Shown here: piece after piece, positions 5,399-7,689 of the stretch
Position numbering within the stretch: the first letter of the stretch is position 1
How the letters are laid out: each line of letters opens with the position of its first letter
Assembly (NCBI GenBank): GCA_934255105.1
Contig: CAKQNH010000200.1
Span: forward strand, 1 to 7,689
Direction of reading: 5' to 3'
From: an uncultured Pirellulaceae bacterium
Lineage (GTDB): Bacteria > Planctomycetota > Planctomycetia > Pirellulales > Pirellulaceae
Length of the DNA stretch: 7,689 nt
The notes under the pieces: model-generated
The model's database searches: none
What the model saw: the letters and a program-made list of their open reading frames with translations, nothing else
Told to the model about the DNA's origin: nothing
Translations under genes and position numbers: made by a program

Positions 5399-7105
5399 AT
5401 GAAGATCAGCTCTATCCCACAACTGTATCGCAATCTGCGTCGCTGGCAGGATATCCTGGCAGTCCTGCGGCGGTACGGGCTAGCGGATTGGCTGAGCCAA
5501 CTCAAATTCGATTTCATTCGCGATTGGATCAAAGACGAACAGGGCGTACCGCTGGCCAGTTATTCGCGTGAAAAGCGGATTCGGCTGGCCCTAACCGACC
5601 TGGGGCCGACCTTCATCAAATTGGGACAGGTTCTCAGCCTCCGGCCCGATCTGATCGGCACTGCATTGGCCGCCGAGTTGACGTGTCTGCAAGCTGAACT
5701 GCCAGCGGACTCGTCCGAGGCCATAAGTAAATTGATCGCCAAGGAATTGGGAAAGCCGGTCGAAGAACTGTTTGCAGAATTCGATGGGGAAGCTATCGCG
5801 TCAGCCTCGATTGGCCAAGTCCATTTGGCTCGGCTGCACGATGGCAGACCTGTGGTGGTTAAAGTCCAGCACCCCAATATCCACAATGTCGTCCGCGAAG
5901 ATATGGAAGTGCTGGCCGGCTTGGCTACCTTGGTCATGCATATTCCTGAAATAGCTGTCTGGAAGCCACCCGTCCTGGTAGGGCAATTGTCCAAGTCGCT
6001 CAAGCGCGAATTGAACTTTTCACGCGAATTGCAAAACCTACAGCTCTTCTCTCGTGAACTTAAGAATTACAGCGGGCTGCGAATTCCTGCACCCTACCCC
6101 AAGCTCTCCAGTTCGCGCGTGCTAACGATGGAGCTGCTGACCGGAGTGCCTGTTAACAAACTGGCCGACAGCGGATCTGCGCACTGCGATGACCAGGCGC
6201 GGCAGAAGCTAGCCAAACTGGCGGCGGAAGTCTACGTTGAGATGATCTTCGTGCACGGCGTCTACCACGCCGACCCGCACCCCGGCAATGTGCTGGTGCT
6301 GGACAACGGCGACCTGGGACTGCTGGATTTTGGCATGGTGGGACGCATCGACGATCGCCTGCGCGAGACGATTGAGGAAATGCTGCTGGCCGTCGCGTCG
6401 CGCGATACGTCGCTGCTGACCACGTTGATCAAACGCGTCGGCAACACCCCGCCCCGACTGGACGATAGTTTGCTCTCCATCGACGTAGCCGACCTGATCG
6501 CCAACTACGGTTCTCAGCCACTCGATTCGTTCGATCTGGCGGGTGCCCTCAATGACGTGACCGACATCATGCACCACCATAAAATTTCGCTGCCGCCGCA
6601 GACGTCGCTGTTGATCAAAATGCTGATTACTCTCGAAGGGACGCTGCGACTGCTCTCGCCACACTTCAGCTTGCTCGAAGTAATGCAACCCTTCTTCCGA
6701 CGCATGTGGATGCGGCGGCTATCGCCCAGGCGTCAAGCTAAACGCATGCGGCGCATTTATTTGGAGCTAGAAAGCCTGGTAGAGACACTCCCCGCCCAGG
6801 TCAGCAGCATCATGCAGTTGGTACAAGAGGGGAGATTGGACATTCACTTAGCCCACAAGGGGCTCAGCCCGTCGGTCAATCGGATCGTGCTGGGACTGCT
6901 GATCAGCTCTGTATTCCTCGGCTCCTCGGTGTTGCTGGCTTTCAAAGTTCCGCCGCTGCTGTTCGCCCACAGCGAATGGCTAGGAATCGAAAAGCTCAGC
7001 CTGCTGGGGTTGATCGGATATGCGGTAAGCCTACTGGCCGGCTTGCGGTTGGTGTTGGCGATCAATCGATCTGGCCACCTCGATCACGACGAGGATGACG
7101 ACTAA
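5399..7105 (+). CDS. ubiB: AarF/ABC1/UbiB-family kinase-like membrane protein
   Basis: Member of the UbiB/ABC1 atypical kinase family, whose studied members are ATPases needed for isoprenoid quinone (coenzyme Q) synthesis or lipid handling at the membrane. Numbered from the ATG (568 residues): the family KxGQ motif is KLGQ 74-77 in FIKLGQVLSLRPDL; the Ala-rich nucleotide loop is ASASIGQV 134-141 (replacing a glycine-rich loop); the lysine is Lys155 in VVKVQHP; ELNFSRE starts at about 204; the catalytic loop is YHADPHPGN 289-297; and DFG is 310-312. Two C-terminal hydrophobic helices, about 496-515 and 536-555, anchor it in the membrane, followed by an acidic Asp-rich tail. All core motifs are present, so it should be active. 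A GTG at 5372 would add nine residues. I prefer the ATG at 5399 (GAAAG 5 bases upstream, and MKISSIPQLYRNL fits the family N-terminus). Planctomycetes generally use menaquinone, so the ubi name denotes family, not proven ubiquinone work. Confidence 0.93.
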   Translation: MKISSIPQLYRNLRRWQDILAVLRRYGLADWLSQLKFDFIRDWIKDEQGVPLASYSREKRIRLALTDLGPTFIKLGQVLSLRPDLIGTALAAELTCLQAELPADSSEAISKLIAKELGKPVEELFAEFDGEAIASASIGQVHLARLHDGRPVVVKVQHPNIHNVVREDMEVLAGLATLVMHIPEIAVWKPPVLVGQLSKSLKRELNFSRELQNLQLFSRELKNYSGLRIPAPYPKLSSSRVLTMELLTGVPVNKLADSGSAHCDDQARQKLAKLAAEVYVEMIFVHGVYHADPHPGNVLVLDNGDLGLLDFGMVGRIDDRLRETIEEMLLAVASRDTSLLTTLIKRVGNTPPRLDDSLLSIDVADLIANYGSQPLDSFDLAGALNDVTDIMHHHKISLPPQTSLLIKMLITLEGTLRLLSPHFSLLEVMQPFFRRMWMRRLSPRRQAKRMRRIYLELESLVETLPAQVSSIMQLVQEGRLDIHLAHKGLSPSVNRIVLGLLISSVFLGSSVLLAFKVPPLLFAHSEWLGIEKLSLLGLIGYAVSLLAGLRLVLAINRSGHLDHDEDDD

Positions 7106-7106
7106 A

Positions 7107-7139
7107 ATGATCCGACCATCAACGACAACTCCGGATCGT
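7107..7139 (+). other. Possible RNA hairpin between the ABC1 gene and queC
   Basis: ATGATCCG (7107-7114) can pair with CGGATCGT (7132-7139): eight base pairs including one U-G, around a 17-base loop. It begins one base after the ABC1 stop and ends 16 bases before the queC ATG. The 3' arm is followed by AAAAA, not U residues, so it is not a plus-strand intrinsic terminator. A hairpin followed by an A-rich tail loosely recalls preQ1-I riboswitches, which control queuosine genes. However, the stem and loop are longer than in that class and I find no tail-to-loop pseudoknot. It may be a chance fold. Confidence 0.35.
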
Positions 7140-7155
7140 AAAAAGCATTCACCCC

Positions 7156-7689
7156 ATGACTTTGAAACCTAAAGCCGTCCTCCTGTTGAGCGGCGGTCTG
7201 GACTCGGCCACTGTCTTGGCCATAGCTCAGCAAGCGGACTATGCCATCTATGCGATCAGCTTCCGATATGGCCAACGGCATCTGCTGGAACTTGAGCGAG
7301 CTACTCAACTAGCGCGGGTCGCTGCGGTCGCCCGACACACAGTCATCGATATCAATCTGGCTCAATTCGGCGGTTCGGCGCTGACGGACGATATCGACGT
7401 GCCCAAACACGACTCGGCCGATCAGATCGGCCAGGGCATTCCGGTCACCTACGTGCCCGCCCGCAACACGGTCTTCCTGTCGTTGGCACTGGCCTATGCG
7501 GAGAGCGTGGGAGCCAGCGACATTTTCATCGGTGTCAACGCAGTGGACTATAGCGGGTATCCCGATTGCCGCCCCGAGTTCATCGCGGCTTTCGAACGAC
7601 TGGCCAATCTGGCTACCAAGGCGGGCATCGAAGGGGCTCGGCCAATAAAAATCCATACTCCACTGAGCGATATGAGCAAAGCCCAGATC
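7156..7689 (+). CDS. queC: 7-cyano-7-deazaguanine synthase, 3' end beyond window
   Basis: Converts 7-carboxy-7-deazaguanine to preQ0 using ATP and ammonia, in the pathway to queuosine in tRNA; cytosolic. The reading frame is open for 178 codons from ATG 7156 to the right edge. Motifs: the PP-loop ATP-binding SGGLDS at 12-17; RYGQRH at 37-42; [13 protein letters not shown] from 99; and [17 protein letters not shown] at 126-142, the substrate-site block typical of Que[13 protein letters not shown] at the very end also fits. Family members run to about 220-235 residues, so roughly 50 are missing, including the zinc-binding Cys cluster, and intactness cannot be judged. No clear Shine-Dalgarno precedes the start (only AAAAAG 10 bases upstream). 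The PP-loop lies at the expected distance from the N-terminus, which supports the start. It follows the ABC1 gene by 50 bp and may be read with it. Confidence 0.95.
   Translation, partial: MTLKPKAVLLLSGGLDSATVLAIAQQADYAIYAISFRYGQRHLLELERATQLARVAAVARHTVIDINLAQFGGSALTDDIDVPKHDSADQIGQGIPVTYVPARNTVFLSLALAYAESVGASDIFIGVNAVDYSGYPDCRPEFIAAFERLANLATKAGIEGARPIKIHTPLSDMSKAQI

Noticed and set aside
7107..7172. A 21-codon ORF starting one base after the ABC1 stop and overlapping the queC start
   Set aside because: No Shine-Dalgarno, no conserved-looking sequence, and it overlaps queC out of frame. A leader peptide is conceivable but nothing supports it.

Overview
The window looks like ordinary chromosomal DNA from a planctomycete, probably a Pirellulaceae-type organism. 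This is an inference from the flavour of the proteins: a DXS with unusual substrate-loop wording, a Gln-rich coiled-coil protein of no family I recognise, an ABC1 kinase and QueC. Shine-Dalgarno signals are weak or badly spaced at several starts. No phage, transposase, integrase, CRISPR, rRNA or tRNA sequence was seen.

Layout: positions 1-272 are non-coding and hold a compact repeat locus. Seven direct copies of a 27-bp unit face two inverted copies of a related unit, and the inverted pair ends 4 bases after the dxs stop codon. Positions 273-3454 are a tightly packed minus-strand operon, xseB - ispA - dxs in transcription order, with gaps of 3 and 8 bases. Positions 3455-3719 are a divergent intergenic region that must carry the promoters for both directions. 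Positions 3720-7689 read on the plus strand: a 529-residue coiled-coil protein of unknown function, an AarF/ABC1/UbiB family kinase-like membrane protein, and the 5' part of queC, which runs off the right edge.

Functional picture: dxs makes DXP, the entry point of the MEP isoprenoid pathway, and ispA builds the C15 prenyl diphosphate. The UbiB-family protein across the divergent promoter belongs to a family tied to isoprenoid quinone metabolism, so a loose isoprenoid/quinone neighbourhood is plausible but not proven. xseB (exonuclease VII small subunit) shares the operon as it does in enterobacteria, but its partner xseA is not in the window. queC (7-deazaguanine synthesis for queuosine) appears unrelated to the rest.

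The most unusual items are the two-family AAGCT-TCY-AGCTT repeat locus, the uncharacterised coiled-coil protein with conserved-looking Trp motifs, and a possible RNA hairpin in front of queC. I do not see a convincing new multi-gene system.
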